Shown piece by piece: positions 49,001 through 60,054 of a stretch of 64,000 bases of DNA. Source of the DNA: Helicoverpa zea (Eukaryota > Arthropoda > Insecta > Lepidoptera > Noctuidae). The stretch is from the NCBI RefSeq assembly GCF_022581195.2, contig NC_061456.1:13270501-13334500 (forward strand), given 5' to 3'. The notes beneath the pieces were generated by a model. The model made no database searches. It was not told where the DNA came from and worked only from the letters and a program-made list of their open reading frames with translations. Numbering within the stretch: position 1 is the first letter of the stretch; every line of letters starts with the position of its first letter. Made by a program: the position numbers and the translations under genes.

Positions 49001-49465
49001 AATGGCTAGATATTTTATATAAAAAATGTTTCTTTACAATGACGAGAAAGCAACGAATAATAAGTTTGATCAAACAAAAACCTATATATTTATCTACTGC
49101 TTTGTGTTATTCAAAATTGACTCGATATAATTTCCTACTTCGCTAAAAGCTACTTCAGCTATTTATGAAGATGACAGCATAACCTATTAATTTGGACAAC
49201 TTATTAATTAACATCAAACTTCTTGTTTTACATAACAACCGGCGGAATTTAGTTTTGTTTTATTTACGGACTTGTTAGACATGTTTATTTTGATGTTTTA
49301 CTAAATGTCTTCAAAATAAAACAAAGTTAAGTCTCATCAAGATAATATACCTTTTTCTAAAATAAAACCAACTTACCTAACAGTAGCAAGCAAAAAATTA
49401 AAGAAGATATAGAAATTGTCTCAATTTTACCATTTTGTTTTTTAAATCTTTTTTAAAAATAAATT
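49001..49465. other. No gene recognised
   Basis: AT-rich sequence between two oppositely directed Helitron ends. Confidence 0.5.
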
Positions 49466-49645
49466 ACAAACTTATTTAAAATTATCAATGCGAAAGTGAA
49501 TTTGTCTTTCTTTTCTAATTTCACGTCAAAACTACTGATAATTCAGTGAAGTACTTAAATTAAATGAAATGAAAAAAAAAACGGTACTCAGCTTAAGAAA
49601 GGACAACGTCTACTTTTCATGTGGGTGAAACTGCGGGGAATAACT
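49466..49645 (+). mobile_element. Short non-autonomous Helitron
   Basis: aatgcgaaagtgaatttgtc and cacgtcaaaactactga are motifs of Helitron 5' regions in moths. The 3' end has GTGGGTGAAACTGCGGGG, a weakened hairpin, then CTAG|T at about 49645. The element is about 180 bp; the exact 5' end is unclear. Confidence 0.7.
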
Positions 49646-49788
49646 AGTTTGCAAATATACGCTATATAATGACTGAAACTTCAATCAACGATAAGTATAG
49701 TTTTAATACCAAATGTTGATAGCCCTTTAGCAGTTACAGAAACCTCTTGCAAAATCTACATTTATGATTGGACAAAAACGATAAATCC

Positions 49789-50155
49789 AATCCCACCCAA
49801 AACAAAAATGTGAAAGACTGCCAAGTTCGATAATATGGGAATGCTTCGCCTATAAAAGAAGTGAGATCTGAATAAGTACCAAGTTCCATACACATACCTC
49901 AGTTAAAAATAGTTACTTTTTAATGATGTTACTTGGCAAGTTTTCATACACCGTTATAAACCTACTAAACGCAATGAATCAAGTATTTAATTTTTTATTA
50001 AAACTTGCCAAGTAACATCATTAAAAAGCAACTATTTTTAACTGAGGTATGTGTATGGAACTTGGTACTTATTCAGATCTCACTTCTTTTATAGGCGAAG
50101 CATTCCCATATTATCGAACTTGGCAGTCTTTCACATTTTTGTTTTGGGTGGGATT
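49789..50155. repeat. Near-perfect 156-bp inverted duplication with promoter-like content
   Basis: 49789-49944 and 50000-50155 are inverted copies with a single mismatch (A/G in tagttActttt), separated by 55 bp. Each arm contains, in inward direction, CCTATAAAAGAAGTGAG (TATA-like, left copy at 49849-49865), a leader with CCTCAGTTAAAAATAG, and TAATGATGTTACTTGGCAAG near the inner end. The ATG at 49923 opens only a 31-codon frame that runs into the opposite arm. It may be an inverted duplication of a gene's promoter and leader, or a MITE; no target duplication was seen. Confidence 0.9.
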
Positions 50156-51059
50156 TCATTTATTTTTGTAAGGTTGTTTATTTTTATTTTTTCTTATGAT
50201 GAAGTTAGTTAAAGAAATGTCTCATTTATACTATCTTTTAGATTTTTTTATATGCACTATGTTTCTTACAAAGAAATGAACTAGATTAAATAAATTGACT
50301 AGATTTACCAACTGACTGACATGACATGTTATCATATATTATGTTCGTGGATCAAAGTTACACATTCGTTATTTTCGAAAGTGATTCACACTTGGCCGTT
50401 TTCAGATTTTTACTTTACTTTGACTAAATACAAACCTTTGTACCATTCGAAGATATATTATATAAATATAGATAAAGGACGATGGGCGTTTTGGTACCCT
50501 GTCCAACAGTGTTGATTCTAGTACCATTGCGTAGGTCTTGGCAAGCCAAAAAATGTTTACTATGACGACTAGTCCCAATTCCTTGTCCATTTCGCGTGAC
50601 ATCGACTAATAGAATGTATAATGTTCATAAATCATCAACGTAGATGTAGTTCTTAAATCCAACTGTATTGAATAAAAACTGGTAAAGTAACAAAAAAACA
50701 AGAATTTGGCCTTCTTAGAATGTTTGCCTGCCCACTGCTTTAAAAAAAGTCTGTGTGCAAACCTTTGCAGTTCACGCAGAATATAGCTTATGTATTTGAT
50801 GAAAGTCTTTCAGTATTTAGAATCAATTAATGTTTAATGATTATCGTGTTTTAATAACAGGTTTTTTTTTTATTTCATATAATATGTAGGTACATGGAAG
50901 CCAGTATGTTTAAAGATAGTATGTAACTAAAATGATTAGTTGTGTTTTCAGAAATGTTTTGAACTTTTGTCAAATCAGATGACGATTGTGTTTCCGTAGT
51001 ATGACTCCATAGACTATTACAACCTTTAGATTATAATAGAGTGTATCTCAAATAATTTA
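50156..51059. other. AT-rich DNA with a repeat fragment
   Basis: 50360-50450 (gattcacacttggccgttttcag, tttactttgac) is a diverged copy of 51580-51650. No gene recognised. Confidence 0.55.
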
Positions 51060-51074
51060 AGATGTCTATTAACT

Positions 51075-51270
51075 TTTTTTTTTTTTTATCGACGTAAAAT
51101 CATCAAATGACCCCTCCCGCTGTGGGTTAGCAGCGGTGAGGGAGTGTCAGACTCTTACTGACTAAAATCGTCGTGTTCCGTCATAGGCCTTTTATGTACC
51201 AGGGCCGCGGTATCTCTTTCGAACAACCCGCAGCCCCGGCAGGCCTTGGCCCTGCTGGGCCCCGCTGGGG
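51075..51270 (-). mobile_element. GC-headed poly-A SINE-like element with 15-bp target duplication
   Basis: AGATGTCTATTAACT flanks the unit at 51060-51074 and 51271-51285. On minus it begins CCCCAGCGGGGCCCAGCAGG, runs through gttcgaaagagataccgcgg and gtcagtaagagtctgacac, and ends ggggtcatttgatgatttta with a poly-A run. The same start in the 24507 copy supports this as the full element of about 195 bp. It is non-coding; the helper is unknown. Confidence 0.92.
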
Positions 51271-51285
51271 AGATGTCTATTAACT

Positions 51286-51564
51286 GAGTTTAAAATTATT
51301 ATACTGACGACATATGCCTCTTAATGAATTTGCATATATGGATGACATACTTGTTTCTATGTCGATTTAATTTTTATCGTTACTCGGATCGGACAGCTAA
51401 TTGAGGCAAGCCCCATAGTTTTTATTATTGTTCACGTAAATACCTTTCTAATGATATATCATACGTTACTGTTGGAGCGGGTACCAAATCCCATACAAAG
51501 TGCCCATTGTCCTTTAGTAGTTTTAGTTCCTTAGGGGTATAAATTTACACCGGGTATAAAACAC
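51286..51564. other. No gene recognised
   Basis: AT-rich spacer. Confidence 0.5.
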
Positions 51565-51965
51565 CTTCATTATTTTGAAACCGACTCACACTTGGCCATT
51601 TTCAGATTTTTCCCTTTACCTTGACATAAAGACCTACCTCCATGCCAAATTTCAAGTCAATACGACCATTGGAAGTGGTCTAGGTTTTTGATGAGTGAGT
51701 CAGTGAATCAGTCAGTCAGTGAGTGTATAGTAAAAATAGCTATTTTCTGACGTCAATATCTCAAGACCTACAATAGGTATATTAATGAAATTTTGTATTT
51801 TAGATAAGTGAGGGGGTCTCAACAGATACTAGAAATTTGATATGCATAAATAAAATAGATTTTGAGTTACAGTGGGGTCGAATTTGGCCCGAAATGGTTC
51901 GTGTAATATAACCCACGGCCGGTGTGTCGCTTTTTTTGCTCGAACTTGGCGGACACACTGCCGTG
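51565..51965. mobile_element. Unclassified arthropod-type repeat
   Basis: A recognisable string (ccgactcacacttggccat ... ccaaatttcaagtcaatacg ... gaagtggtctaggtttttga ... gagtcagtgaatcagtcagt) is widespread in moth genomes as I remember. The GTCA/GAGT-rich stretch at 51690-51725 is part of it. Termini were not found; the class is unknown. Confidence 0.55.
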
Positions 51966-52774
51966 TGTCTAGATATCATGTGGTATGTATGAAAGTCTCA
52001 CTTCATACAAAGGTCATATGAAATCAAGTTTTTGTCAAACTAAATATCATATCATGCAATATTTCAAACTGATGAAGAATCTGATAAATCCTTACTAAAA
52101 ATTATCAATATGAATTCGTACGTAACACTGAAAATATTCTAACACTGAAAATATTCAAATTTGTTCCTACTGAGATTTGCATATTTTCAGTGTTAGATGT
52201 TCCAGTTCCATTTACTTTACAATTAGAACACGGTTAAACTGCTATCGGTTTTTTTATTTCTAGCAGTAATGTATTTTTGAAGCAATTAGAAATAGGTACT
52301 AGAAATCTTAGTTCCATTTCAATACACATATTTTTAAATATAAGTCTTTAGTTAAATATCTTTAAATTTCATTTCATTTCATAAGTTATTCTTGTTTTAT
52401 TAGAAGCTATATAGGTACATATTTTATTTATTTTTATTGATGTAGATCAAAAAAGCACCGAAACAGAAACAATAAATTGTAATGTTAATGTGGACTAGTT
52501 CAACTAGTTAACCTTTATATGATTTATTAGTCTGCCCATCACCCGATTATAATGAAGCTATAAATGTAGTCAAACTGTTTGTAAACTATACTATTTCGAA
52601 TTAGGTACCTTTTAGGTATCACTTAGAAGAAGGCATAATAATAACACTAGTCAACAGCATTTTCGTTTCCAAGGTGAAACATATAAATTTTTGCAGATTA
52701 TCTATCACAGAATCGAAATCTAGAACACAGGACTGCTCTAGCAGTTCTAGTTTTGGAGAAAAACCAATCTGAAA
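51966..52774. other. AT-rich DNA with a short duplicated and inverted motif
   Basis: TAACACTGAAAATATTC occurs twice in tandem at 52123-52156, and CATATTTTCAGTGTTAG occurs inverted at about 52180-52197. No gene recognised; the end of this stretch may be LINE sequence leading into 52775. Confidence 0.5.
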
Positions 52775-53358
52775 ATGCCTAAAAACGACATATGTCGGGC
52801 ATGTCACCATCCGGGTGAGTCTATCAGACATATTATATCTGGTTGTTCTCGTTTGACTAACGGTGAATATTTGCACAGGCAAAACCAAGTGGCCAAGATC
52901 ATCCACCAGCAGCTTGCTCTGCAATACAAACTTGTAGATCTTGAGGTACCGTACTACAGGTATGCGCCCGACCCAGTTCTCGAAAAGGACCATATCACGT
53001 TGTACTGGGATCGATCTATCATCACTGACAGGACTATTGCAGCCAATAAGCCTGATATAGTGGTGATAGATCGAATTAGCGCGCCGCGCGATGATAGTCG
53101 ATGTCGCCGTGTCTCGTGAAAGCTGAGAAAGAGAAACAAATAAAATATCTTGACTTAGCGCACGAGGTTGTCGCCATGTGGGATGTCGACACGGCTGTTA
53201 TTGTGCCGATTGTCATTACGGCCAATGGTCTAATAGCCAAGAGCCTCGAACACCTCAGGAGGCTCTCGTTGGGCCGCTGGATCAAGGGATTGATTCAGAA
53301 GGCAGAACTCCTTGATACGGCGCGTATTGTGAGGAGGTTTCTGTCTCTGGGACCCTAA
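52775..53358 (+). pseudogene. R2-like LINE remnant: zinc knuckle and restriction-like endonuclease, frameshifted
   Basis: Starts with a knuckle (CRACHHPGESIRHIISGC), then YLHRQNQVAKIIHQQLAL, YYRYAPDPVLE, LYWDRSIITDRTI and KPDIVVIDR, the PD core of an R2-type restriction-like endonuclease. The next core block (ATG at 53091, reading AMIVDVAVSRE) is in another frame, and KAEKEKQIKYLDLAHEVVAMW ... RRFLSLGP is in a third, so there are two frameshifts between about 53085 and 53125. The reverse transcriptase upstream is missing. The stop is at 53358, followed by a T-rich 3' flank. A dead 5'-truncated copy. Confidence 0.87.
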
Positions 53359-53539
53359 CCATCGGTACCTTGGACCCTGTGCCCGATATCGGTGGCCATC
53401 TATTTTTTTTATATTTTTAAATGTTTTTTTTTATTTTTTTTTATAATCTAATATTTAAAAATATAAATGATATGTTGAAAGATAAATAAATGCACTACCA
53501 TTAATTAAATAAGTAATTTAATTTATGTGGTTAACGCGG
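53359..53539. other. Probable 3' UTR of the R2-like remnant
   Basis: gtgcccgatatcggtggcc followed by long T-runs; no tail or target duplication could be defined. Confidence 0.4.
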
Positions 53540-53710
53540 CTCCACGTGCGTCCTTAGGGAATTACTTCTCATAAGAGGATAAAAAGTCTTCCTCAATAAA
53601 AGGGCTGTCTGGCCCTGAAATGTTTTTCAAATTGGATCAGTAATTCCTGAGATTAAAGAGTTGAGGCAGACTCTACAGCTTTATAATATTAGTATAAAAG
53701 TATAGATAGC
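53540..53710 (-). mobile_element. Helitron 5' end, minus orientation
   Basis: Read on minus from about 53707: TCTATACTTTTATACTAATA and then ttataaag, the usual start of moth Helitrons, followed by the reverse complement of ttggatcagtaattcctgag and tcctcaataaaagggct. The 3' end was not identified; the terminus at 48868 is in the same orientation, but linking the two is speculative. Confidence 0.7.
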
Positions 53711-54638
53711 GCCCCCTATCTATTCTATTCTGCAACTAGAATATCTCATACAATACAAACATACAACCTTAAAGAGCAAGCCTTACAAGATATCTTCCAA
53801 GACAACGAATTCGAGGATTTTCTCACAAACGTGTTCATGCGCAAGCTTCTAGTTCTAACTGTTAACGCTAGATGGCGTTTTATAAAATATGTGAATCATG
53901 CTTTTCCTATAGAAAAGATTTCAACGAGCTCATGTTCGTTTGTGTTTTTATTTCTTTTTGAAATATTTATGATGCTGCTTGTCCTATTTCATTTATCATT
54001 ATTCACTATCGTCTTAGGCTTTTATACATTGTTGGATATTATGATCTCTTACAATGCGTAACATATTGCAGAGTTAGAATTTTTTTACAATATTTTGGAA
54101 ATGAGGAAAGAATTATCTTTCAAAAATCTAAAATTCAAAATTCAGTTTGAAAACATCTAATTCTGTCCAAATAATATAACATTTATATTGTGTTTGCGTT
54201 ACATCAGCGTTATCAGGTTGTTTTGTAATTCAAATTTAAGGACAGAATTTTTATCCCTATCGCGCTGTTAAAAAGAAAATACCAACTTGTTTACCAAATA
54301 ACGGAATTCTAATTTCGTTCCAAATTATGGTAAAAACCAATGCCATGGGTTTCTCCCATAAATCGATATCATGAACTAGTAACAATAATACTGAAAATCA
54401 CGAATATGATGTAGGCAATACCCAGGCTTGCTACTTAGGCTTGCGATACATGATTTTCTAACTTTGTTTTATGTGTAAGCGTTTTTTTCCGATCTTTGAA
54501 CAATTGAAAGTTAAAATAGTAAAAAAATCTAGATGTATTTTTGGCCATAGTAATTTAAAACCAGCTTTCAGTAAAAATATTACTGTATCAAAATATTTCG
54601 CCCATTTAAGAACTACGGTATTACAGACAGGCAGAAAG
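53711..54638. other. AT-rich DNA without recognisable genes
   Basis: No supported coding frame; short frames at 53831-54061 and 54471-54695 are AT-biased and without domains. Confidence 0.5.
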
Positions 54639-54667
54639 AAGCAAGAAGGGGGACCCCCTTCTTGCTT
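54639..54667. repeat. Perfect 29-nt palindrome with 14-bp arms
   Basis: AAGCAAGAAGGGGG (54639-54652), a single A, then the exact reverse complement CCCCCTTCTTGCTT (54654-54667). A hairpin this tight is striking in AT-rich surroundings. No matching palindrome was noticed elsewhere here. Confidence 0.9.
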
Positions 54668-54939
54668 GGAAGCGAGGGATGAAATAACATATTAAACTTC
54701 ACAAGAAAACAATATAAATTCATTCAATCATAATTTAATAAATAAACTGTATATTTTATCACTATTTTTACATTATACATTGTTACAATTTACTTAAGGC
54801 AGTGGTACAATTCACTTATTACATTTACTTTTATGTACATTCGTGAATTTTATTAACATGTGAAAGAGTTTATACAAAAACCAATCAATAAATACTGAAT
54901 TTTCCGAATGATAATAACCGAATACATCCTGGGAGGAAA
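54668..54939. other. No gene recognised
   Basis: AT-rich spacer. Confidence 0.5.
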
Positions 54940-55075
54940 ATAGCCCATGGCCCTTCTCAGGCTCTAGAATATCTTTGTGCCAAGTTCAATTTAAATTGCT
55001 TCAATAGTTGTGTAGTAAAAGCCCGTCAGACATACAGATAGACAGACTTTTGCATTTATAATATTAGTAAATATT
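54940..55075 (-). mobile_element. Helitron-like 5' region, minus orientation
   Basis: On minus: TTTACTAATATTATAAATGC, then aaagtctgtctatctgtatg and tgacgggctttt, continuing to the reverse complement of ggcccttctcaggctctag. This is the 5' module common to moth Helitron-like repeats; related strings are at 19930 and 42680. Confidence 0.7.
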
Positions 55076-55856
55076 GTAGTACAAAGTATACGATGAACTC
55101 ACAATATCAATTCACCGATTGATTTCTAAAAATATATCACAATCTAAGTACAATTCCTTCCATGTAGGTCGATACAATAATTTGCAAACAATATAAAAAA
55201 AACGGTAAAATGCCAAAACAATTCTGTTACCATACGAATAATCCCATAACACACCATAGGAATACACAAATAGAGTAACTGTATACAAACTATGTGTGTA
55301 TATATTTCTGAATATATGTACATATAAATATGTAGGTCTACAAGTCACGCACACATGTACATATCCAAAAACATGAATGAAATGTCCAGATAGTATCAGT
55401 TTTTTGGCTTTATGCTAAATGTGATCTTTTGGATTAGTAGATAAAGTATAAAATTGATTGATACTTAGTCTGTATTACAGACTCCGTATCTTTATAGGTA
55501 TCCTTTTATATTTTTTATGTCTATAAAATTCACAAAATGTTTAACGTCATAAATCTATCTTAATTAAATATTATACATTTTTACCGGCAAGTAATGAGAT
55601 TGCCCACACATGATATCACATGGTAGGTTACAAAATATTTTTTCCATCAAAAACAAAAAACTATAATAAATCAGAATGTAGTATAAAAAATCGTGTGGGT
55701 TATATCAGTAGACATAAAATGTACTACATATTTTTATATTTTCATCTGAAACTAACCTACCAATCTCTTCACAAAAAACTAAATTATTTACTCGCAGAAT
55801 CCGAACGTCGAAACTTATAAATTAATACTGGCATTATCATCGTTCATCATCATCAT
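55076..55856. other. 3' flank of the secreted-protein gene
   Basis: No other gene recognised. The 3' UTR of the gene at 55857-57199 must lie in its right part; no AATAAA close to the stop was found on minus. Confidence 0.5.
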
Positions 55857-57199
55857 TTACCACCATCCGTAGCCACCGTACCCACCGTAACCGTGGCCGT
55901 AGTACCCACCGTAGGGCCAGTACCCGTAACCGAAGCTAGGGTACCCCCACCCGTAACCGTAATGGGGGTAACCGCCGTAATGGCCCCCGTAATGGCCGTA
56001 ACCTCCCCAGTGACCGCCCCAATGCGAGGCTGCGGTTTTGAGATCTTCCTTGTCATCGGCTGGGGCTATGTCATCCTTCCCTGCTTCTTCTTTGAGGATG
56101 TCCACTGGTTTTTCTTCGGCGGGAGCTGCGTGGGTTAGTGCTAGGAGAAGCAGGATGGCGGCGCTGATGAGGGCGATCTGGAAATGAGGGTCGATTTAAG
56201 TAAACTTGAAATAATAAGCGTAAGGGGTAAAGATATTCAAAGTCAACTGAGAAAGTTCCGCTAGTGGAAAAAGCAACAAAATTATCTAAACGTTATTAAC
56301 TGAGACTTTTGTGAAAAATTAACGAGGTACCTAGTGAAACAATTACGATTCCTTGAAAGGGAAATGCGTTGTTTGAATTGCTTATCTTTTTAACAAATTC
56401 CATAATAATATAACTCGATTGTGTGTATCACTAAAGATGCCTATATTATCATCATACACTTCTCCACTCACTACCGAATAATTCGACCACTCTTAGATAC
56501 TCAACAAAACAGTAAATCACTGTAAAACAATGCAACTGAAAGTAAATACAATACATTACGTCTCATTACCTACCAAACAGTACATAATACGTTTGTCCCT
56601 ACGACAATGTACAAAACGTCTGTATATCTCACGATCTATTGTATAGCTCTTCCCACGGATATAGTGGTATATACTTAGTGTTCCTAACTATGTAGCTAAT
56701 TAAAGGCTTATACTAATTGGCTCTTTATATTTTCTTGATTAAAATTAGTATGTATTGACTAAAAGGCAATTTAAATTGATTCACCATTATCAAAACATTT
56801 TATGATATCACAAAGTAAACACCACTATTAATTAATCTGTAGACAGCCCTATTCCAAATTCACTTCAAAACCTTAGGGGTTTATCAAAATTCTTGAAGTA
56901 TTAAAAATTGCTCAAGTACCTAAACTTGAAAACTACTTTAAAACTTCCTTATTTAAAATTCAATCTCCAAAATGAAAACCTGAAATATCTAAAGCCCTAA
57001 GCCATCTACCCAAAACTCACTAACCACATTATTCACCCCACAACAAGCCACCAATTAAAATAAAACTTAAAAACCAAATTGACCCTGAAAAATTCCACAT
57101 TATTGGATTTTGTTTTTTTTTTGGTATTTTTGAGGGGTTACGTTGTTTGATATTTTCACTTAACCACTTAAAAATCTATCCACTTACTTTGCAAGCCAT
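55857..57199 (-). CDS. Secreted Gly/Tyr-rich cuticle-like protein, two exons
   Basis: Exon 1 coding part is 57199-57188 (MACK, ending at a GTAAGT donor); exon 2 is 56177-55857 after a 1010-bp intron with acceptor CATTTCCAG. The joined product is 110 residues. Residues 1 to about 21 form a signal peptide (MACKIALISAAILLLLALTHA, spanning the intron, as is common in insect cuticle genes). Residues 22-50 are charged (APAEEKPVDILKEEAGKDD), and 53-110 are Gly/Tyr/Trp/His-rich (WGGHWGGYGHYGG ... GYGGYGGYGWW). It is probably exported to cuticle or another extracellular matrix; Gly-rich cuticular proteins and neuropeptide-like precursors share this plan. No RR chitin-binding domain is seen. TATA and initiator are well placed upstream. 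This is the only convincing host gene in the window. Confidence 0.9.
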
Positions 57200-57224
57200 G
57201 ATGTCTGGAAGTGGTTGACTCAAC

Positions 57225-57258
57225 ACTGACACTACTTCGCCCTACGCGTCGTTATATA
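57225..57258 (-). promoter_or_regulatory. Core promoter: TATA box and arthropod initiator
   Basis: On minus, TATATAA at 57258-57252 lies 31 bp before the A of TCAGT (57229-57225, start predicted at 57227). The 5' UTR would be about 28 nt before the ATG at 57199. This is the standard spacing of arthropod TATA/Inr promoters. Confidence 0.85.
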
Positions 57259-58587
57259 TCCACCAGCCGTCCTAACTACACGGATGGTCGGCCACACGTC
57301 TATTGTACTGCCAATGACCTTAACTTTGGGATTTTTAATTGACAGTTTTGTGTCCTATATTTTGAAGAAAAGTTGAACCTGTATAACAGTTAATATCGTC
57401 ATAAACCAGGCCTCTTAATTAATTATTCAAAACATTTCTGATAATCTGGTTAAAGGAGGTTAGTTGGCTATATTTTGATGTCAAAGGATTAATGTTAATT
57501 TATTTACTTTTAGAGACTTTTTTGACAAAACGATCTCTACCAATCACAGTGTTATTTATACCATAAAACACACACACATTTTAGTGACAGTTAAACGCAC
57601 TTCTATGAATTGAAACCCCTAGACAGAGTAATAATGGGTACATTTTCCCAAAGTCCGTCATAAAATAAAATAGCTTATGAATCATCTCTTAATTACCTGT
57701 CAACGCATCTTCCAAAGAACTCAATACTTAAAATAGCACAGGATAACACCTGGTCTTCAGACCGTATTGTGGTTGAACTAGAGAAACAGGTCAGACCCGT
57801 TAATTTATTTCGATCTGCCTTAAAAATAGCTGCAATTCCTTTACGAATGCAACTTCAGTGGATACTCATTGATGAGGGGATTTAATTAATTGTGTTATAG
57901 GTTTAATATTATACTTAGAAAGCGTATTACATTATTTATATCTCACCATTATTAGCTTATTTACATCTTGACGTAGGTCAAGATTGAGCGCGTCGTGACA
58001 ACAAACTTGACTTTCTATAAAGTTGTAAACTTGTTGACAAAAACGCGTTAATTTGGGAAAACCCTATATGTTGATGACCATAGTTTAGAGCATATATTAT
58101 ATTTTTTTGTAGAAGTGTATCAACTACATTCATGCCTTTACATTTACTTTCTGAACTTCTATACATTCACAGCCCTACAATTCATAATATTAATTTCATC
58201 TGTTTGCAAATATAGGAACCTCAATTTCGCTTGCTACTGCCAATGTTGAAAAGACCTCAATACGTTTTCTTGTTAGCTTACCTTAAGGCATTCTTTGGCG
58301 CAATTAAGATCTGACACTCTAGAAATTTTCTAGAAACCTGCATTTACTGGCCTAGAGAAAAGGACCTTAGTTTCCATTCCACTGTGAAGTCAATTACCAC
58401 CTCAAACATTTTGTAAACAGAAAGTATAAGGGCTTATGTAAATGACTTGTGTGTCTTCATTAGTTTTATTGATGTGTAATTTCTGCTTTAATTGCAAATT
58501 CCTGCTAAATGAGCCCAGTTTCTTGTAAAAAATAGACTAAATTATAATTTGGATTTTAATTCATTTATTTTATTCAACGGATAAAAT
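57259..58587. other. Upstream region of the secreted-protein gene
   Basis: No coding frame recognised. At 58318-58336 TCTAGAAATTTTCTAGAAA resembles a heat-shock-element-like array (TTCTAGAA), but it is more than 1 kb from the promoter. Confidence 0.5.
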
Positions 58588-58630
58588 AAGGAATGCCAAG
58601 GAATGCCAAGGAATGCCTAAGGAATGCCAA
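58588..58630. repeat. 10-bp minisatellite (AAGGAATGCC)
   Basis: Four units in tandem, the fourth displaced by one inserted T. Any open frame across it is a product of the repeat, not a gene. Confidence 0.85.
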
Positions 58631-58984
58631 CTATGTTCCATTGTCTTATAATCTGGTAGGTAAATATTGCCTATCCAGAAAAAGGAAAGAAGCAATGGGT
58701 CCCCAGCCCCAAGAAAATAAGTACCTAAAGTATAATCATTGCATTTTTTACCTAACATTTTATTCATAGTAACCAGCTCCAAAGGAAATCTCATTTCATA
58801 AAAAGCGTGTAATCATAAAACGACGTGAAGGATCTAATGAAACGCGCAGTGCGTTAAATTACTATTTATTTAGGTAGCAGTAGGTAAACAAAAAAAATAG
58901 GAAATTAAATTACATGCTAATTTATTTGGAAGTAGCTTCTATCAGTCAATCAACTCGGTTTGTGTTATTTCGTGCTTGAGATCA
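58631..58984. other. No gene recognised
   Basis: AT-rich spacer. Confidence 0.5.
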
Positions 58985-59150
58985 TCTGACTAGCCTTTTC
59001 CATACTGTACTTATACCAGTGTATTATAAAAGGCAACTGCCTACCTGGCCTCCTGAACCCAGTCAGCAGGGCATCCTTGACCGGATGTCAGACTTTCTGG
59101 CTGCTCACTAAGCGTAGCGACTGCCAAAGGTGTTCAAATGACAGCCTGCC
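58985..59150 (-). mobile_element. SINE fragment (family of 12010)
   Basis: tgactagccttttccatac, aactgcctacctggcctcc, tgaacccagtcagcag and gactttctggctgctcac follow the minus-oriented SINE body. Diverged and truncated. Confidence 0.7.
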
Positions 59151-60046
59151 CCATAAAATATTACCTAATTACGGAGACAAATTAACGCCTTCACGATAAG
59201 GTCGAGAATAATAAAACAAACGAAAATATTCCGGCTACTTTGTTTTCCGGAAAATACTTTAAAAACATCAGTTCCAAAAACACATCACTAGCCATTATAT
59301 CTTTCCTATAGGTACAAGCATTACAATTTAATAGTTTCTTCACTACATTAAAAGTATGGCATGTATCAATATATCCGGACCTTTAACGATTACCAAATAA
59401 ATGTAACATGATTTTGGCCCAACACAGACCTTAAAATTAAAAACTTCACACGAAAATATAAGACCTTGATAATAATAATTTCCACTAATAAGATTCGCAT
59501 TGTCGTGCCTCTAATGAGAGGGTAGGAAATACAGCAATTAGTTAGAAGTAGGACTGGTATAACGCTGTATTTCGACATGTGAGGAAGTTCGTGAAAATAA
59601 GTCGTAAGCGGAAGCGATTTTGGTACAACAAGCTTTAAGATTTTATGCTGTTCACATATCTGTTAAATGCATATTTGATCAACGTCCTATCTTTTATTTA
59701 TATTTTATTGTATCTCTGTTGGTTCCAGAAATAACTCTAAAAGCTGCCCCGATGTACCTACTTACGCATCCTATTACATAACGTCTCAAAAATTGCGCCA
59801 ATCATCCTGATGTTGATGAATCACGCACATATTTTTTATCCAAACAGAGATATTTTATATCGTTACTTCTTTACTTTCCCTGATCTTATTTACCGCTTCA
59901 ATCATTTACCTACTAATCTCTCCGCTACGGCTTGCTTCTCGGGCCACACACCCAAACGGACATTGTCACCATCGAAGTAGCCCCGTCCTTCCTTCCGCAG
60001 GCAGAGGTCGCCGCCATTATGCCTATCCATCATTGAAACCTTCACT
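59151..60046. other. No gene recognised
   Basis: AT-rich to about 59900, then mixed composition with no coding frame supported. Confidence 0.5.
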
Positions 60047-60054
60047 ACTTATAT

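Noticed and set aside
52619..52993. Minus-strand 124-codon frame
   Set aside because: Overlaps the plus-strand R2-like domain, has no domain of its own and is a shadow.
55893..56138. Plus-strand 81-codon frame
   Set aside because: Shadow of the Gly/Tyr-rich gene on minus, which has splice sites, a signal peptide and a promoter.
58318..58336. Heat-shock-element-like array
   Set aside because: Short palindromic TTCTAGAA motif, over 1 kb from the only promoter; too weak to call.
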